From Mycobacterium sp. 852013-51886_SCH5428379 (GTDB taxonomy: Bacteria > Actinomycetota > Actinomycetes > Mycobacteriales > Mycobacteriaceae): a stretch of 64,000 nt of DNA. The stretch is taken from assembly GCF_001665575.1 (NCBI RefSeq), contig NZ_LZSU01000030.1, positions 62,001 to 126,000 on the forward strand, given 5' to 3'. The notes under the pieces are model-generated. The model had not been told where the DNA came from. It worked only from the letters and a program-made list of their open reading frames with translations, and did no database searches. This document shows, one piece after another, positions 44,169 to 56,516 of this stretch; the stretch's first letter is position 1, and the number at the start of each line of letters is the position of its first letter. Made by a program: the position numbers and the translations under genes.

Positions 44169-44960
44169 GTGAACCAACCCATCCGCATCGGAGTCCAGCT
44201 CCAACCGCAGCACTCCCCCGAGTACCGCCACATCCGCGACGCCGTGCGCCGCTGTGAGGACATCGGTGTCGACATCGCGTTCAACTGGGACCACTTCTTC
44301 CCGCTCTACGGCGACCCCGACGGCGCGCACTACGAATGCTGGACGATGCTGGCCGCCTGGGCCGAGCAGACCTCCCGCATCGAGATCGGCGCGCTGGTCA
44401 CCTGCAACAGCTACCGCAATCCGGAACTGCTGGCAGACATGGCCCGCACGGTCGACCACATCAGCGACGGCCGGCTGATCCTCGGGATCGGGTCGGGCTG
44501 GAAGCAGAAGGACTACGACGAGTACGGCTACGAGTTCGGTACCGCGGGCAGCCGGCTCGACGACCTCGCCCAGGCGCTACCACGCATCGAATCGCGGTTG
44601 GCCAAACTCAACCCGGCGCCGACGCGCAAGATCCCGATCTTGATCGGCGGCCAGGGTGAGAAGAAAACCCTGCGGATGGTGGCCGAGCACGCCGACATCT
44701 GGCACGGCTTCACCGACCGCAGCACCTACCCGGGCAAGGCTGAGGTGCTCGACCGGCACTGCGCCGACGTGGGCCGCGACCCGGCGGCGGTGGAACGGTC
44801 CTCCGGCGTCCCCGAACGCAGCACCGAGGACATGCTGGCCGAGGCCGACGCCCTGGTGGAGCTGGGCGTCGGCCTGCTCACGATCGGCGTCAACGGCCCC
44901 GACTACGACCTCACGGCCGCCGAGGCGCTCTGCCGGTGGCGCGACGAGCGCGCGGGGTGA
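44169..44960 (+). CDS. LLM-class F420-dependent oxidoreductase (Rv0044c homologue)
   Basis: 263 residues, bacterial luciferase-like TIM barrel. DIAFNWDHFFPL, TSRIEIGALVTCNSYRNPELLA, HISDGRLILGIGSGW and PILIGGQGEKKTLRMVAEHADIWH are the family landmarks; in mycobacteria this group uses coenzyme F420. Substrate unknown. It starts 19 bp after the PhoX-like gene and may be cotranscribed. Confidence 0.92.
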   Translation: MNQPIRIGVQLQPQHSPEYRHIRDAVRRCEDIGVDIAFNWDHFFPLYGDPDGAHYECWTMLAAWAEQTSRIEIGALVTCNSYRNPELLADMARTVDHISDGRLILGIGSGWKQKDYDEYGYEFGTAGSRLDDLAQALPRIESRLAKLNPAPTRKIPILIGGQGEKKTLRMVAEHADIWHGFTDRSTYPGKAEVLDRHCADVGRDPAAVERSSGVPERSTEDMLAEADALVELGVGLLTIGVNGPDYDLTAAEALCRWRDERAG

Positions 44961-45020
44961 GGCGCAGACGGGTTGCGCCGAACCATTGGTCGGTTGCCGC
45001 GTGACCGCTAGGTTGCACGC

Positions 45021-46801
45021 ATGAATCCCGGACGGCTCGCGGCAGTCCTTGCGTCGATGCTCGTGACTATCCTGATGGTGATCGGTCTCGGCAGCGCCGC
45101 GCCCGTCGCCGCCCAGGTCGACCAGTGCGCACCGCCCGGTGAGCAGAGCGCCAGCGCGCTGCCGGCCAACCTCGCGGCGGCCGCACAGGGGCCGGAGGCC
45201 GACAAGTACACCACGCCGAACGTCCGGCCACTCGACTCCATCGATGTCAACGCACTCGGACTGAGCCGGCCCGGGGTCATCACCGTCGGCACGCTCTCGG
45301 ACGCGCCGCCGAGCATCTGCATCGACTCCGCGGGGCAGTTCACCGGATTCGACAACGAGTTGCTCCGGGCGATCGCCGACAAGCTCGGACTGCGGGTCGA
45401 ATTCGTCGGCACCGAGTTCTCCGGGCTGCTCGCCCAGACCGCGTCGCGGCGCTTCGACGTCGCCTCCTCGTCGATCACCACGACCGAAGCTCGCAGGCAG
45501 ACCGTCGGTTTCACCAACGGCTACGACTTCGGCTACTTCTCGCTCGTGGTGCCCAGCGGATCGTCGATCACCGGGTTCGGCCAACTGACGGCCGGGCAGC
45601 GCATCGGCGTCGTCCAGGGCACGGTCCAAGAGGAGTACGTCATCAACACGCTGGGCATCGACCCGGTGAAGTACCCCGATTACAACACCGTCTACGCCAG
45701 CCTCAAGACCCGCCAGATCGACGCCTGGGTCGCACCGTCACAGCAGGCGCAGGGCACCGTCCAACCGGGTGACTCCGCCGAGATCGTCGAGAACACCTTC
45801 AGTCTCGACAATTTCATCGCCTACGCCGTCGCGCGGGAGAACCAGCCGCTGATCGACGCGCTCAACTCCGGTCTGGACGCCGTCATCGCCGACGGCACCT
45901 GGTCGGAGCTGTACTCCGACTGGGTGCCCCGCGTGGTGCCGCCGGGCTGGAAGCCCGGATCGAAGGCGGCGCCCGAACCGCAGCTGCCGGACTTCGCGGC
46001 CATCGCCGCCGAACGTCAGGACGAGCCCGCAACCGCCGCGGCGGGGCCGAAATCGACGCTGTCCCAACTGAAGGACTCGTTTCTCGACTGGAACCTCTAC
46101 AAGCAGGCCATCCCGGATCTACTCAAGACCGGTCTGCCCAACACCCTGATCCTGACGTTCTGCGCGAGCATCATCGGACTGGTTCTCGGCATGGCGCTGG
46201 CCGTCGCCGGTATCTCACGGTCGCGGCTCCTGCGCTGGCCGGCGAGGGTCTACACCGACATCTTCCGCGGCCTGCCCGAGGTGGTCATCATCCTGCTGAT
46301 CGGTCTCGGACTCGGACCTGTCGTCGGTGGGTTGACCGGCTACAACCCCTTCCCGCTGGGCATCGCGGCGCTGGGGTTGATGGCCGCGGCCTACATCGGC
46401 GAGATCTTCCGGTCCGGCATCCAGAGCGTGGAGGCCGGGCAGCTGGAGGCATCTCGGGCGCTGGGCTTCAGCTATTCGTCCTCGATGCGGCTGATCGTGA
46501 TCCCCCAGGGCGTCCGGCGGGTACTGCCCGCGCTGATGAACCAGTTCATCTCGCTGCTGAAGGCGTCGTCGCTGGTGTACTTCCTCGGGCTGATCGCCGA
46601 CCAGCGCGAGCTGTTCCAGGTCGGCCGGGATCTCAACGCGCAGACCGGGAATCTGTCCCCGCTGGTGGCGGCCGGCCTGTTCTATCTGGCCCTGACCATC
46701 CCGCTGACCCACCTGGTCAACTACGTAGACGCCCGGATGCGGCGCGGGCGACAACCCACCGAGGAGACACCGACGCCGGCGACCACCCAGGAGATGATCT
46801 G

Positions 46802-46802
<1 letters not shown>
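45021..46802 (+). CDS. Fused substrate-binding protein and permease, polar amino-acid ABC transporter
   Basis: 593 residues with two parts in one chain. A signal peptide (about 1-34) leads to a SBP_bac_3 domain (about 90-310: DSAGQFTGFDNELLRAIADKLG, SITTTEARRQTVGFTNGY). After a linker comes a HisM-type permease (about 370-575) with the EAA-like loop EAGQLEASRALGFSYSSSMR. Such fusions tether the receptor to the channel. The substrate is probably glutamine, glutamate or a related amino acid. ATGA joins it to the ATPase gene. Confidence 0.92.
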
Positions 46803-47539
<737 letters not shown>

Positions 47540-47593
47540 GAATTGCCGTCCATCGACGTGCTGGCGGCGTCAGACAGGTTAGACTAGCGAACT

Positions 47594-48058
47594 ATGGTGG
47601 AGACCGAGACGCAGGTCACCGAACTCGCGGGGGAGCTGCAGCGAGTTCTTTCGAAGGTGTTCTCGGTGTTGCGACGTGGCGACGCCAACCGCGGGGAGGG
47701 TGGGGATCTGACCCTGGCCCAGTTGTCGATTCTGCTGACCCTGCTCGAATCCGGGCCGATGCGCATGACCGAGCTGGCCGCCCACGAACGCGTCCGTACC
47801 CCGACCACCACCGTGGCGATCCGGCGGCTGGAGAAACTCGGTCTGGTCAAGCGCTCGCGCGATCCGTCCGATTTGCGCGCCGTGCTGGTGGAAGTGACCC
47901 CCGAGGGGCTGGTGCAGCATCGCGAGGCGCTGGCCGTTCGGCGCGCGCAACTGGCGACGCTGCTCGCGCGCCTCACCGAAAGCGATCTGGACACATTGGC
48001 CAAGGCGCTGGTGCCGCTCGAGCATCTGGCCGACCAACACGTCGACCCGCCCGACTAA
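47594..48058 (+). CDS. MarR family transcriptional regulator (Rv0042c homologue)
   Basis: 154 residues. The winged helix is in MRMTELAAHERVRTPTTTVAIRRLEKLGLVKRSRDPSDLRAVLVEVTPEG (about residues 56-104). It overlaps the glycoside hydrolase gene tail to tail by 4 bp. A palindrome-like GTTAGACTAGCGAACTA lies just before the start and may be its own operator. The ligand is unknown. Confidence 0.92.
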   Translation: MVETETQVTELAGELQRVLSKVFSVLRRGDANRGEGGDLTLAQLSILLTLLESGPMRMTELAAHERVRTPTTTVAIRRLEKLGLVKRSRDPSDLRAVLVEVTPEGLVQHREALAVRRAQLATLLARLTESDLDTLAKALVPLEHLADQHVDPPD

Positions 48059-49395
48059 CCCAGCCAGTCCAGCACCGCCGCAGCGGTCCACGACTGTTGC
48101 ATACTGCCCAGCGGTTCGCCGGTGAACGGTTCGTAGTACTCGGCGAACGTTCCGTCGCTGGCCTGGCGCAGCCCCTCGTGGCGCAGCATCCGCGCCCGCT
48201 CCGCCCATCCGCGTCGCGCAAAGCACCACGCGAACAGCCACGTCATCACCGGCCACACCGGGCCGCGCCAGTACTCCCGGGGCCGGAAGTCGCGCGATAC
48301 CGGAGACGTCGACGGGATGCACGCATACTTCAGATCCGGATGCCCGCAGAACCGCGGTCCCTCCAGCAGCCGCAGCAGCGCGCGCTCCCGGTCGTGCGGT
48401 AAGCCGCCGCAGAGCAGCGGCGCGAACTGCGCGACGGTCTCGGTGGACACCCACGTATCCGCGCGGACATCGAAATCCCTTGCTGCACCGGATCGTTGGT
48501 CTGTGGTCTCGAGGACGCCCGCCCGAAATCGCTCGGCCCACCCCCAGAGCTCGCGGACGTCTGCGTGCGGACGTTTGTGGTCCTCCCCGATCTCGGCGAG
48601 CACCTGACAGGCGACCGAGAAGACCGCCGAGACGAACACGTCCTCCACCGCGAAGCTCATCACCTTCGGCAGCAGATCGTCGTCGTAGCGGGCCGATTTC
48701 ATCTCCTCGAGCAGCCAGAGATACCGGTCATACTCGAGGTCCGAGGGCCGCTGGCTCGCATCGGTGATGATGGCGTTGTCCTCGCGCCGGTACTCCGGCA
48801 CCTCACCGGGAACCACCCTGGCGTAGGCGGCATCCCAGCGCGGGGAGTTGTCCATCCCGGACTCCCAGCCGTGATACAGCGTGATGCGCCCGCGCCCGTT
48901 CTGATCGCGGGATTCGGCGAGCCAGCGGTGCCAGCGCACCAGATCGTCCCACCGCCGGTCCAGGAACGACGCCGCGACCGCACGGGTGGAGCGGCCCCGG
49001 GTGCGGGCGTGATCGAGGATGCGCTGGACGGCGATGGCGTGCACGGGGGGCTGGGTGATGCCCGAGGTGTGCCGGGCGCGAGGGGCGTCGGCGGCCAGCG
49101 AGGCACAGGCCCAGCGGGCGGGACCGGGAAAGTACCCGTCGACGCCATTGGCGAACACGATGTGCGGGATCATGCCGTTGCCCCACTGCGCCGAGAGCAG
49201 GGTGTCGAGTTCGACGACCGCCCGCTCGACGCTGAGCGGAGCCAGGCCGATCGAGACGAACGCCGCATCCCAACTCCACATGTGCGGGTACAGCAGGGGC
49301 GCCGCGGTGGTCATCACGCCCAGGTCGTTACCGCGCAGCAGATAGGCGGCGCGGGCGGCGAGCTGTGTCGGCGTGAAGCTGGGATCGTGTGGCAT
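48055..49395 (-). CDS. ggh: Glucosylglycerate hydrolase (GH63-type)
   Basis: Hydrolyses glucosylglycerate, a compatible solute that rapidly growing mycobacteria store under nitrogen limitation, to glucose and glycerate. 446 residues from the ATG at 49395; in-frame ATGs at 49404 and 49407 are possible. The sequence (PLLYPHMWSWDAAFVSIGL, NGMIPHIVF, WRGPVWPVMTWL, EYYEPFTGEP) closely follows what I recall of the Mycolicibacterium hassiacum enzyme and its length. Absent from the M. tuberculosis gene order here, which supports a fast grower. Confidence 0.85.
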   Translation of the reverse strand: MPHDPSFTPTQLAARAAYLLRGNDLGVMTTAAPLLYPHMWSWDAAFVSIGLAPLSVERAVVELDTLLSAQWGNGMIPHIVFANGVDGYFPGPARWACASLAADAPRARHTSGITQPPVHAIAVQRILDHARTRGRSTRAVAASFLDRRWDDLVRWHRWLAESRDQNGRGRITLYHGWESGMDNSPRWDAAYARVVPGEVPEYRREDNAIITDASQRPSDLEYDRYLWLLEEMKSARYDDDLLPKVMSFAVEDVFVSAVFSVACQVLAEIGEDHKRPHADVRELWGWAERFRAGVLETTDQRSGAARDFDVRADTWVSTETVAQFAPLLCGGLPHDRERALLRLLEGPRFCGHPDLKYACIPSTSPVSRDFRPREYWRGPVWPVMTWLFAWCFARRGWAERARMLRHEGLRQASDGTFAEYYEPFTGEPLGSMQQSWTAAAVLDWLG

Positions 49396-49449
49396 CCGGT
49401 CCATCATGCGACGGCAGGCCGCTGCGCGCAGGTCGGTAGGGTTGGCGCC

Positions 49450-50118
49450 ATGCCGACCGCGATGATCACCGGCGCCGGCCGCGGCCTCGGTGCCGCGCTC
49501 GCGACCGCCCTGGCGCCCACCCACACGCTGTTCCTGGCCGGCAGGCCGTCGGCGGCGCTCGACGAGGTGGCCGGCCGCCTCGGCGCCACCACGTGGGAGA
49601 TCGATTTCAACGATCTGGAGTCGATCCCGGCCGCCGTCGAACCGATCGTGGAACTCGACGTGCTGGTGCACAACGCCGGCGTCGCCTATCCCGCTCGGGT
49701 CGGTGAGTCCACGGTGCCGGAATGGCAGGACACGATGAGCGTGAATGTCGTTGGCCCCGTTGCACTCACGCTCGCCCTGCTGCCGGCGCTGCATGCGGGT
49801 GGCGGTCAGGTCGTGTTCATCAACTCCGGGGCCGGGATCAACGCCTCCCCCGGCCTGGCGTCGTACTCGGCGAGCAAGTCCGCGCTCCGCTCTTTTGCGG
49901 ACTCACTGCGCAACGACGAACCGGGGCTGCGCGTGACGTCGGTGCATCCGGGCCGTATCGCCACCGACATGCAGCAGGACCTCAACGCCTACGAGGGCCG
50001 CGACTACGACCCCGCGAACTATCTCAGCGCCGAGACCGTCGCCCGCGTGACGGCCGATGCGATCAACGCACCGGGCGACGCGCATGTGCACGAGGTGATC
50101 GTCCGCCCGCGGGCGTGA
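49450..50118 (+). CDS. Short-chain dehydrogenase/reductase
   Basis: 222 residues from the ATG at 49450; the longer open frame is antisense to the hydrolase. Rossmann motif TGAGRGLG near the N-terminus, NAGV, catalytic Ser region INSGAG, and YSASK (Tyr, Lys). Short for a classical SDR. Divergent from the glycoside hydrolase and convergent with leuS (stops adjacent). Substrate not predictable. Confidence 0.88.
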   Translation: MPTAMITGAGRGLGAALATALAPTHTLFLAGRPSAALDEVAGRLGATTWEIDFNDLESIPAAVEPIVELDVLVHNAGVAYPARVGESTVPEWQDTMSVNVVGPVALTLALLPALHAGGGQVVFINSGAGINASPGLASYSASKSALRSFADSLRNDEPGLRVTSVHPGRIATDMQQDLNAYEGRDYDPANYLSAETVARVTADAINAPGDAHVHEVIVRPRA

Positions 50119-53019
50119 TCACGCGACGATGTTGACGAGCTTGCCCGGCACCACGATCACCTTCTTGGGCGCCTTACCGTCCAGGAACGCCTGCACCTTC
50201 TCGTCGGCCAGTGCCGCGGCCTGCAGCGCGTCCCTGTCGGCGTCGGCCGCGACCGTGATGCGACCGCGGACCTTGCCGTTGACCTGAACCGGGTACTCGA
50301 CGGAGTCGGTGACCAGGTACTGCGGGTCGGCTACCGGGAACGGGCCGTGCGCCAGCGACGTGTCGTGTCCGAGTCGGCGCCACAGTTCCTCGGCGAGGTG
50401 CGGAGCCAGCGGCGCCACCATCAGCACCAGCGGTTCGATCGCCGCCCGCGCCGACACGCCCTCCTTGGTGAGGTGGTTGGTGTACTCGATGAGTTTGGCC
50501 GCGGCGGTGTTGTTCCGCAGTGCCGCATAGTCTTCCGACACCCCCGCGATCGTCCGGTGCAGCAGCCGCAGCGTCTCGGTCTCGAGTGCCTCGTGCGCGG
50601 CGATCCGCACCGCGCCGGTCTGCTCGTCGACCACCAGACGCCACACCCGCTGCAGAAACCGGTGCGCGCCGACGACGTCCTTGGTCGCCCACGGCCGCGA
50701 CGCCTCCAGCGGGCCCATCGACATCTCGTACACCCGCAGCGTGTCGGCGCCGTAGTTGTCGCAGATCTCGTCGGGTGACACCGAGTTCTTCAGGCTCTTG
50801 CCGATCTTGCCGAACTCCTGATTGACCTCGATCTCACCGTCGGGCCCCGGATAGAAGAACCTGCCGTCGCGCTCGACGACGTCGGCCGCCGGCACATAGG
50901 ACCCCCGCGAGTCGGTGTAGGCGAAGGCCTGGATGTAGCCCTGGTTCACCAACCGTCGGTACGGCTCCCGCGAGCTGACGTGGCCGAGGTCGTAGAGCAC
51001 CTTGTGCCAGAATCGCGAATACAGCAGGTGCAGGACGGCGTGCTCGACGCCGCCGACGTACAGGTCCACTCCCCCGGGATCCTGCGGGCCGTGCTCGGCG
51101 GGGCGCGGCCCCATCCAGTACGCCTCGTTCTCCTTGGCGCACAACGCTTCCGAGTTGTGCGGGTCGGTGTAGCGCAGCTCGTACCAGGAACTGCCCGCCC
51201 ACTGCGGCATCACGTTGGTGTCGCGGGTGTAGGTCTGCAGCCCGTCGCCGAGATCCAGCTCGACGTTGACCCACTCGGTGGCCTTGTTCAGCGGCGGGCT
51301 CGGCTCGCTGTCGGCGTCGTCGGGATCGAACAGCACCGGCGCGTAGTCGGGCACGTCCGGAAGCTCCACCGGCAGAGCTGATTCCGGCAGCGCATGCGCT
51401 CGGCCGTCGCTGTCGTAGACGATCGGGAACGGCTCACCCCAGTACCGCTGGCGGGCGAACAGCCAGTCGCGCAGCTTGTACTCGATCCGCGCCGTGCCGC
51501 GTCCGTCGGCCGCCAACCGCTCGGTGATGGCGGCTTTCGCCGCGGGCACGTCGAGACCGTCCAGGTAGTCGGAGTTCACCAGCGCGCCGTCGCCGCTGTA
51601 GGCCTCCTCCGCGATGTCACCGCCGGATTCATCCCCGGGTCGCTCCGCTCCTGCCCGCCGGCGGATCACCTCCACCACCGGCAGCCCGAACTCCCGCGCG
51701 AACTCCCAGTCCCGCTGATCGTGTCCGGGCACCGCCATGATGGCGCCGGTGCCGTAACCGATGAGTACGTAGTCGGCGATGAACACCGGAACCTGTTGCC
51801 CGTTGACCGGATTCAGGGCGTACGCGCCGAGGAAGACGCCCGTCTTGGTCTTGTTCTCCTGGCGCTCCACATCGGATTTGGCGGCGATCGACGACCGGTA
51901 GGTCGCGACGGCTTCACCCGGGGTGGCCGCACCGAACGTCCAGCGCGGGTCGACGGCGTCGGGCCACTGGGCGGCGGTCAACTGTTCGACCAGGGGATGC
52001 TCGGGCGCCAGCACCAGATACGTCGCACCGAACAGGGTGTCGGGGCGCGTGGTGAACACCTCGACGTCGCCGGCGTCGGTACCGAACAGCACGCTCGCAC
52101 CCGTGGAGCGGCCGATCCAGTTGCGCTGCATGGTCTTGACCTTGTCCGGCCAATCCAGCACGTCGAGGTCCTCGAGCAGCCGGTCGGAGTACGCGGTGAT
52201 GCGCATCATCCACTGCCGCAGCCGTTTCCGGAAGACCGGGAAGTTGCCGCGATCGCTGCGGCCGTCGGCGGTGACCTCCTCGTTGGCCAGCACCGTGCCC
52301 AGCCCCGGACACCAGTTGACCATCGAATCGGCACGATAGACCAGCCGGTAGGAGTCGATGACGTCGGCGCGCTCGTCGGCAGATAACGCAGCCCAGTCCC
52401 GGCCGTCGTCGAGAGTCCTTGTGCCGCTGTCGAGTTCGGCTGACAACTCAGTGATCGGGCGGGCCTTCTGCAGGTCGCGGTCGAACCAGGCGTTGTAGAT
52501 CTGCAGGAAGATCCACTGGGTCCAGCGGTAGAAGTCTACGTCGGTCGTCGAGAAGCTCCGCCTGGCGTCGTGGCCGAGGCCCAGTCGGCCCAACTGGCGG
52601 CGGAAGTTGACGATGTTGGCTTCGGTGCGGGTCCGCGGATGGGTCCCCGTCTGCACGGCGTACTGCTCGGCGGGCAGACCGAACGCGTCGAACCCGAGGG
52701 CGTGCAGGACATTGCGTCCGGTCATGCGGTAATAGCGCGCGTAGACGTCGGTGGCGATGTAGCCCAGCGGATGGCCGACGTGCAGCCCCTCCCCCGACGG
52801 GTAGGGGAACATGTCCTGGACGAACATCTTGTCCGCGGGGACCGAACCCTGCGGCGGTGCCAGGTCGCCGACCGGATTCGGGACGTTGAAGGTGCCGCGG
52901 TCGGCCCACGTCTGCTGCCAGGACTGCTCGATCTGCCCGGCGAGCTCCGCGGTGTAGCGGTGCTGCGGAACGTCGACGTCTGGGGCCCGTTCGGGCTGCG
53001 TGGTCGGGGCTTCGGTCAC
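50119..53019 (-). CDS. leuS: Leucyl-tRNA synthetase
   Basis: Charges tRNA-Leu. 966 residues. The HIGH motif is HVGH in [16 protein letters not shown] and the KMSKS motif is KIGKSLKN. The CP1 editing domain lies between. Within it, near residues 454-470, a stretch ([16 protein letters not shown]) appears to be an insertion relative to M. tuberculosis LeuS as I recall it. It is encoded by a short repeat also found in pcnA (see repeat at 51629). Confidence 0.97.
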   Translation of the reverse strand: MTEAPTTQPERAPDVDVPQHRYTAELAGQIEQSWQQTWADRGTFNVPNPVGDLAPPQGSVPADKMFVQDMFPYPSGEGLHVGHPLGYIATDVYARYYRMTGRNVLHALGFDAFGLPAEQYAVQTGTHPRTRTEANIVNFRRQLGRLGLGHDARRSFSTTDVDFYRWTQWIFLQIYNAWFDRDLQKARPITELSAELDSGTRTLDDGRDWAALSADERADVIDSYRLVYRADSMVNWCPGLGTVLANEEVTADGRSDRGNFPVFRKRLRQWMMRITAYSDRLLEDLDVLDWPDKVKTMQRNWIGRSTGASVLFGTDAGDVEVFTTRPDTLFGATYLVLAPEHPLVEQLTAAQWPDAVDPRWTFGAATPGEAVATYRSSIAAKSDVERQENKTKTGVFLGAYALNPVNGQQVPVFIADYVLIGYGTGAIMAVPGHDQRDWEFAREFGLPVVEVIRRRAGAERPGDESGGDIAEEAYSGDGALVNSDYLDGLDVPAAKAAITERLAADGRGTARIEYKLRDWLFARQRYWGEPFPIVYDSDGRAHALPESALPVELPDVPDYAPVLFDPDDADSEPSPPLNKATEWVNVELDLGDGLQTYTRDTNVMPQWAGSSWYELRYTDPHNSEALCAKENEAYWMGPRPAEHGPQDPGGVDLYVGGVEHAVLHLLYSRFWHKVLYDLGHVSSREPYRRLVNQGYIQAFAYTDSRGSYVPAADVVERDGRFFYPGPDGEIEVNQEFGKIGKSLKNSVSPDEICDNYGADTLRVYEMSMGPLEASRPWATKDVVGAHRFLQRVWRLVVDEQTGAVRIAAHEALETETLRLLHRTIAGVSEDYAALRNNTAAAKLIEYTNHLTKEGVSARAAIEPLVLMVAPLAPHLAEELWRRLGHDTSLAHGPFPVADPQYLVTDSVEYPVQVNGKVRGRITVAADADRDALQAAALADEKVQAFLDGKAPKKVIVVPGKLVNIVA
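51629..51659 (-). repeat. Short intragenic repeat, copy 1 (in leuS)
   Basis: On the coding strand GGCAGGAGCGGAGCGACCCG continues as GGGATGA. It is nearly identical to 59711-59741 in pcnA but read in a different frame. In both genes it coincides with a stretch that looks inserted into the protein. Confidence 0.6.
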
Positions 53020-53219
53020 CTCACCAGGGTATCGACGCCTGTTCGGCGGCTCTCGCCGACCACAGTCGGCGCCGTCGCACCGGGGATCAGGACACGTGTT
53101 GGTATCGGTTCCGTCGCGAAGACGTCAGGGGTTGGTCCCAGGTCGGTTCCGGCCCTGTCGGCGGGCCTCCTGTGGTGGATACATTCGGCGCCTGACACAG
53201 GGAGGGAGGACGGCTCGAG

Positions 53220-54143
53220 ATGTCCGCAATGTTCGGAATCGCCCGCCCCAGGCGGGTTCTGGCGGGTAGCGCAGCCCTGGGGTTGGCCGGTGCGGTCGGC
53301 CTCGCATGCGCGGCAAGCGGGTGGGCCCAGCCGCTCTACCCCCAGCCGCCCGTGCCTCGTCCAGGCACCGTGGCCGTCCAGAGCGCGACCGCCCCCGCGG
53401 TGGCGCCCGTCACCGCTCCGGGCCCGCTCGCGCCCCGGTCGCTGGCCACCCAGAACGCGGCCGCCCCCGCTGCGGTGCCCGCGCCCGCACCGGCCGCCCT
53501 GCTGCCGGCCAGCTCCGGCACCTTGGCCGAGTTCTTCGCCAGCAAGGGCGTCTCGATGGAGCCGCAGGCGCCCCGTGAGTTCAAGGCGCTCAACATCACG
53601 CTGCCGATCCCGCCCGGCTGGGCCTACATCCCGGACCCGAACGTGCCCGACGCGTACGCCGTGATCGCCGACCGGGTGGGTGGCGACGGGCTGTATTCGT
53701 CCAACGCCACGATCAAGGTCTACAAGCTCGGCGGCGACTTCAACCCCGACGAGGCGATCACCCACGGATTCATCGACAGTCAGATGCTGCCCGGCTGGCG
53801 CAGCACCAAGGCGTCGCTGGCGCCCTTCGCCGGGATGCCGTCGTCGCTGATCGAGGGGACATACCGCGAGAATTCGATGGCACTGAACACCTCGCGGCGC
53901 CACGTCATCGCCGCCTCCGGACCGGACCGGTATCTGGTGTCGCTGGCGGTGACCACCACGGTCGACCAGGTCCTTCCCGCCGCTGACGCCACCGATGCGA
54001 TCGTCAACGGGTTCAAGGTCGCCTCGCCGACGGCTCCACCGCCCGCCGCACCCGCAGCCGCCCCCGCACCGGCTCCAGGGCTGCCCGCCCTGCCGGCGGT
54101 CCCACAGCCGGTGGGGACGCCGACACCGCTGGGGCTGCCCTGA
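53220..54143 (+). CDS. mtc28: Secreted proline-rich 28 kDa antigen homologue (LpqN/Mtc28 family)
   Basis: 307 residues. Signal peptide with hydrophobic core about 15-33 and cleavage after WAQ or nearby. A Pro/Ala-rich mature start ([11 protein letters not shown] and repeats) precedes an LpqN-like domain (about 95-255: [40 protein letters not shown]), and a second Pro/Ala tail follows. Next to leuS as in M. tuberculosis Rv0040c. Function unknown. Confidence 0.92.
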   Translation: MSAMFGIARPRRVLAGSAALGLAGAVGLACAASGWAQPLYPQPPVPRPGTVAVQSATAPAVAPVTAPGPLAPRSLATQNAAAPAAVPAPAPAALLPASSGTLAEFFASKGVSMEPQAPREFKALNITLPIPPGWAYIPDPNVPDAYAVIADRVGGDGLYSSNATIKVYKLGGDFNPDEAITHGFIDSQMLPGWRSTKASLAPFAGMPSSLIEGTYRENSMALNTSRRHVIAASGPDRYLVSLAVTTTVDQVLPAADATDAIVNGFKVASPTAPPPAAPAAAPAPAPGLPALPAVPQPVGTPTPLGLP

Positions 54144-54167
54144 CGGGTCCCTCGTATCCTGAACGGC

Positions 54168-54527
54168 ATGGTGATCGCCGCTGTGCTGTGTCTGATCGCG
54201 GCCGTTGCCGTGGCGGGCACCGGGCTGTGGCTGGTGACGCGCACGACGTCGGACGACCCGGTGCGGCGGAGTCTGCGCGCGGTCGCCCCGACGCAGTTCG
54301 CCGCGGCGGTGATGTTGGCCGCGGGTGGCGTCGTCGCCCTGTCGGCCCCTCATGCCACCGGGATCCTGGCGCTGATCGCCGGGGTGGTCGGCGCCGTCGG
54401 GACCGTGGCGGCCGGCTGCTGGCAGACCGCCAAGGCCATCACCCGCGCACAGGCGGTCGAGGCGGCGAGTACCGCCGACGACGGCTGTGCGGGCAGCTGC
54501 GCGAGCTGCGTGCTGTCCTGCCAGTGA
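54168..54527 (+). CDS. Small membrane protein (Rv0039c homologue)
   Basis: 119 residues with three hydrophobic helices (about 2-24, 45-62, 67-84). The C-terminus has four Cys (CAGSCASCVLSC). Conserved between mtc28 and yqgE in mycobacteria. No function known. Confidence 0.8.
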   Translation: MVIAAVLCLIAAVAVAGTGLWLVTRTTSDDPVRRSLRAVAPTQFAAAVMLAAGGVVALSAPHATGILALIAGVVGAVGTVAAGCWQTAKAITRAQAVEAASTADDGCAGSCASCVLSCQ

Positions 54528-54528
54528 C

Positions 54529-55146
54529 CTAGTTGCGGCTGACGTCGATCGGGTGGGTCGCGAGCAGCGACAGCGGCAGCGGCTGACGGCGCAGCACCCG
54601 CGCCCACAGGTCGACCCGCGGCTCCACCAGCACATCGGACGGGAGCGCCGAGAGCACGATCCAGTCATCGCGTTCGATCTCGCCCTCGAGCTGACCGATC
54701 GTCCAGCCGCTGTATCCGGCGAAGATCCGCACCCCCTCGATGACCGGCGCCAGCGAATCGGGGTCGGCATCCAGATCGACCATCACCATGCGCCCGGAGA
54801 CGTGCCGCAGCCCCGGCACACCCGTGGCCTCCATGCCCACCCGCAGCGTCGCCAGGCAGAGCGCGGCGTCGCGTTTGACCGGTCCGCCCACGAACATCGT
54901 CTTGGGTTTGGTGGCCAGCTTCGCCCACTGCGGCAGCACGTTGTACACCGCCGTCTCACTGGGCCGGTTCAGCACCACGCCGAGGGTGCCACCGTCGTTG
55001 TGCTCCACGACGTAGATCACGCTGCGCCGGAATGTCGGCTCCATCAAGTCGGTGTTGGCGAGCAGCAATGTCCCCGCACGCACCCGGTGCGCCGCGGGGG
55101 CGATGAAATCCTCCGGATCGTCTGACTGCGCCACAGCGACCATCAT
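54529..55146 (-). CDS. UPF0301/YqgE (AlgH) family protein (Rv0038 homologue)
   Basis: 205 residues from the ATG at 55146 (or 55143). Family signatures RAGTLLLANTDLMEPTFRRSVIYVVEHNDGGTLGVVLNRPS (about 23-63), FVGGPV and FAGYSGWTIGQLEGEI are intact. The biochemical role of YqgE is not established. Convergent with the Rv0039c homologue. Confidence 0.93.
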   Translation of the reverse strand: MMVAVAQSDDPEDFIAPAAHRVRAGTLLLANTDLMEPTFRRSVIYVVEHNDGGTLGVVLNRPSETAVYNVLPQWAKLATKPKTMFVGGPVKRDAALCLATLRVGMEATGVPGLRHVSGRMVMVDLDADPDSLAPVIEGVRIFAGYSGWTIGQLEGEIERDDWIVLSALPSDVLVEPRVDLWARVLRRQPLPLSLLATHPIDVSRN

Positions 55147-55222
55147 GTCACCAGCGCCGCGTCCCTGTAGCGAACAGGCAGAGCCCGCCGCGATATTTGT
55201 ACTGTGGACCGGGTGATTCCCG

Positions 55223-56506
55223 GTGCCTGACGCCTCCGCTCCCCGAGCCCTGTGGCAATCGGTGCGTGGCCTGCCCGAATTCCGGCGTCTCCTCGAGCTC
55301 CGCGCGGTCAGCCAGTTCGGTGACGGCCTGTTCCAGGGCGGGCTGGCCGGGGCCATCCTGTTCAATCCGGATCGCGCGGCGGAGCCGTGGGCCATCGCCG
55401 GTGCGTTCGCGGTGCTGTTCCTGCCCTACTCGCTGCTCGGTCCGTTCGCCGGAGCGCTGCTCGACCGTTGGGATCGGCGGCTGGTGCTGATCGGCGCCAA
55501 CCTCGGGCGGCTGCTGCTGGTGCTGGCGGTGGCCGGGTTGCTGGCGCTGGGGGTCGGCGATCTCCTGCTGCTGTCCGCTGCGCTGATCGTCAACGGGTTC
55601 ACCCGGTTCGTGTCCTCGGGGCTGTCGGCGGCGTTGCCGCACGTGGTGCCGCGCGCCCAGGTGGTGGCGATGAACTCGGTGGCGACCGCGACGGGCGCCG
55701 TCGCGGCGTTCCTGGGCGCGAACTTCATGTTGTTGCCGCGCTGGCTGTTCGGCGCCGACGATGCGGGCGCCTCGGTGATCATCCTGTTCGCAGCGCTGCC
55801 GGTGGCGCTGGCGCTCTGGCTGTCGGTGCGATTCGGCCGCCACGTGCTGGGTCCCGACGACAGTGTGCGCGCGGTGCACGGGTCGGTCGCCTACGCCGTG
55901 GCGACGGGCTGGGTGCACGGCGCCCGGACCGTGCAGTCGGTGCCGACGGTCTTCGCCACGTTGTCGGGGCTGGCCGCCCACCGCATCGCATTCGGCGTCA
56001 ACACCCTGCTGGTCCTGGTGCTGGTGCGGCACAGCGACACCCAGGCCGTCGCCGGGCTGGGCACTGCCGTGCTGTTCGTCGCGGCGACCGGCGCCGGCTC
56101 GTTCCTGGCGACCCTCGCCACCCCCGCGGTGATCGCGCGGTGGGGGCGGTACCGGACGGTGATCGGCGCACTCGGGGCGGCGGTCGTCTTCCAGCTCGCG
56201 GCGGTCGGACTGCAGTTGCCGGTGCTGATGGGGTGCGGTTTCCTCCTCGGCGCCGCGGGCCAGATCGTCAAACTCTGCGCGGACACCGCCATGCAGATGG
56301 ACGTCGACGACGCGTTGCGCGGCCACGTCTTCACCGTGCAGGACTCCCTGTTCTGGATCACGTTCGTCGGCGCGATCGCGGCCGCCGCCGCGGTCATCCC
56401 CTCCGACGGGCACGCGCCGGCGCTGGTCGTCGCGAGCGCCGTGGTCTATCTGATCGGCGCGGTGTCGGCAGCCGTCATCGGCCGAAACTCGCAGCAGCAG
56501 GGCTAA
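55223..56506 (+). CDS. Major facilitator superfamily transporter (Rv0037c homologue)
   Basis: 427 residues from the GTG at 55223, about 10-12 membrane helices. The A-motif-like [14 protein letters not shown] lies between helices 2 and 3. Substrate not predictable. The divergent yqgE start is 76 bp away, so the promoters share that gap. Confidence 0.88.
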   Translation: MPDASAPRALWQSVRGLPEFRRLLELRAVSQFGDGLFQGGLAGAILFNPDRAAEPWAIAGAFAVLFLPYSLLGPFAGALLDRWDRRLVLIGANLGRLLLVLAVAGLLALGVGDLLLLSAALIVNGFTRFVSSGLSAALPHVVPRAQVVAMNSVATATGAVAAFLGANFMLLPRWLFGADDAGASVIILFAALPVALALWLSVRFGRHVLGPDDSVRAVHGSVAYAVATGWVHGARTVQSVPTVFATLSGLAAHRIAFGVNTLLVLVLVRHSDTQAVAGLGTAVLFVAATGAGSFLATLATPAVIARWGRYRTVIGALGAAVVFQLAAVGLQLPVLMGCGFLLGAAGQIVKLCADTAMQMDVDDALRGHVFTVQDSLFWITFVGAIAAAAAVIPSDGHAPALVVASAVVYLIGAVSAAVIGRNSQQQG

Positions 56507-56516
56507 TCTGTCCGCC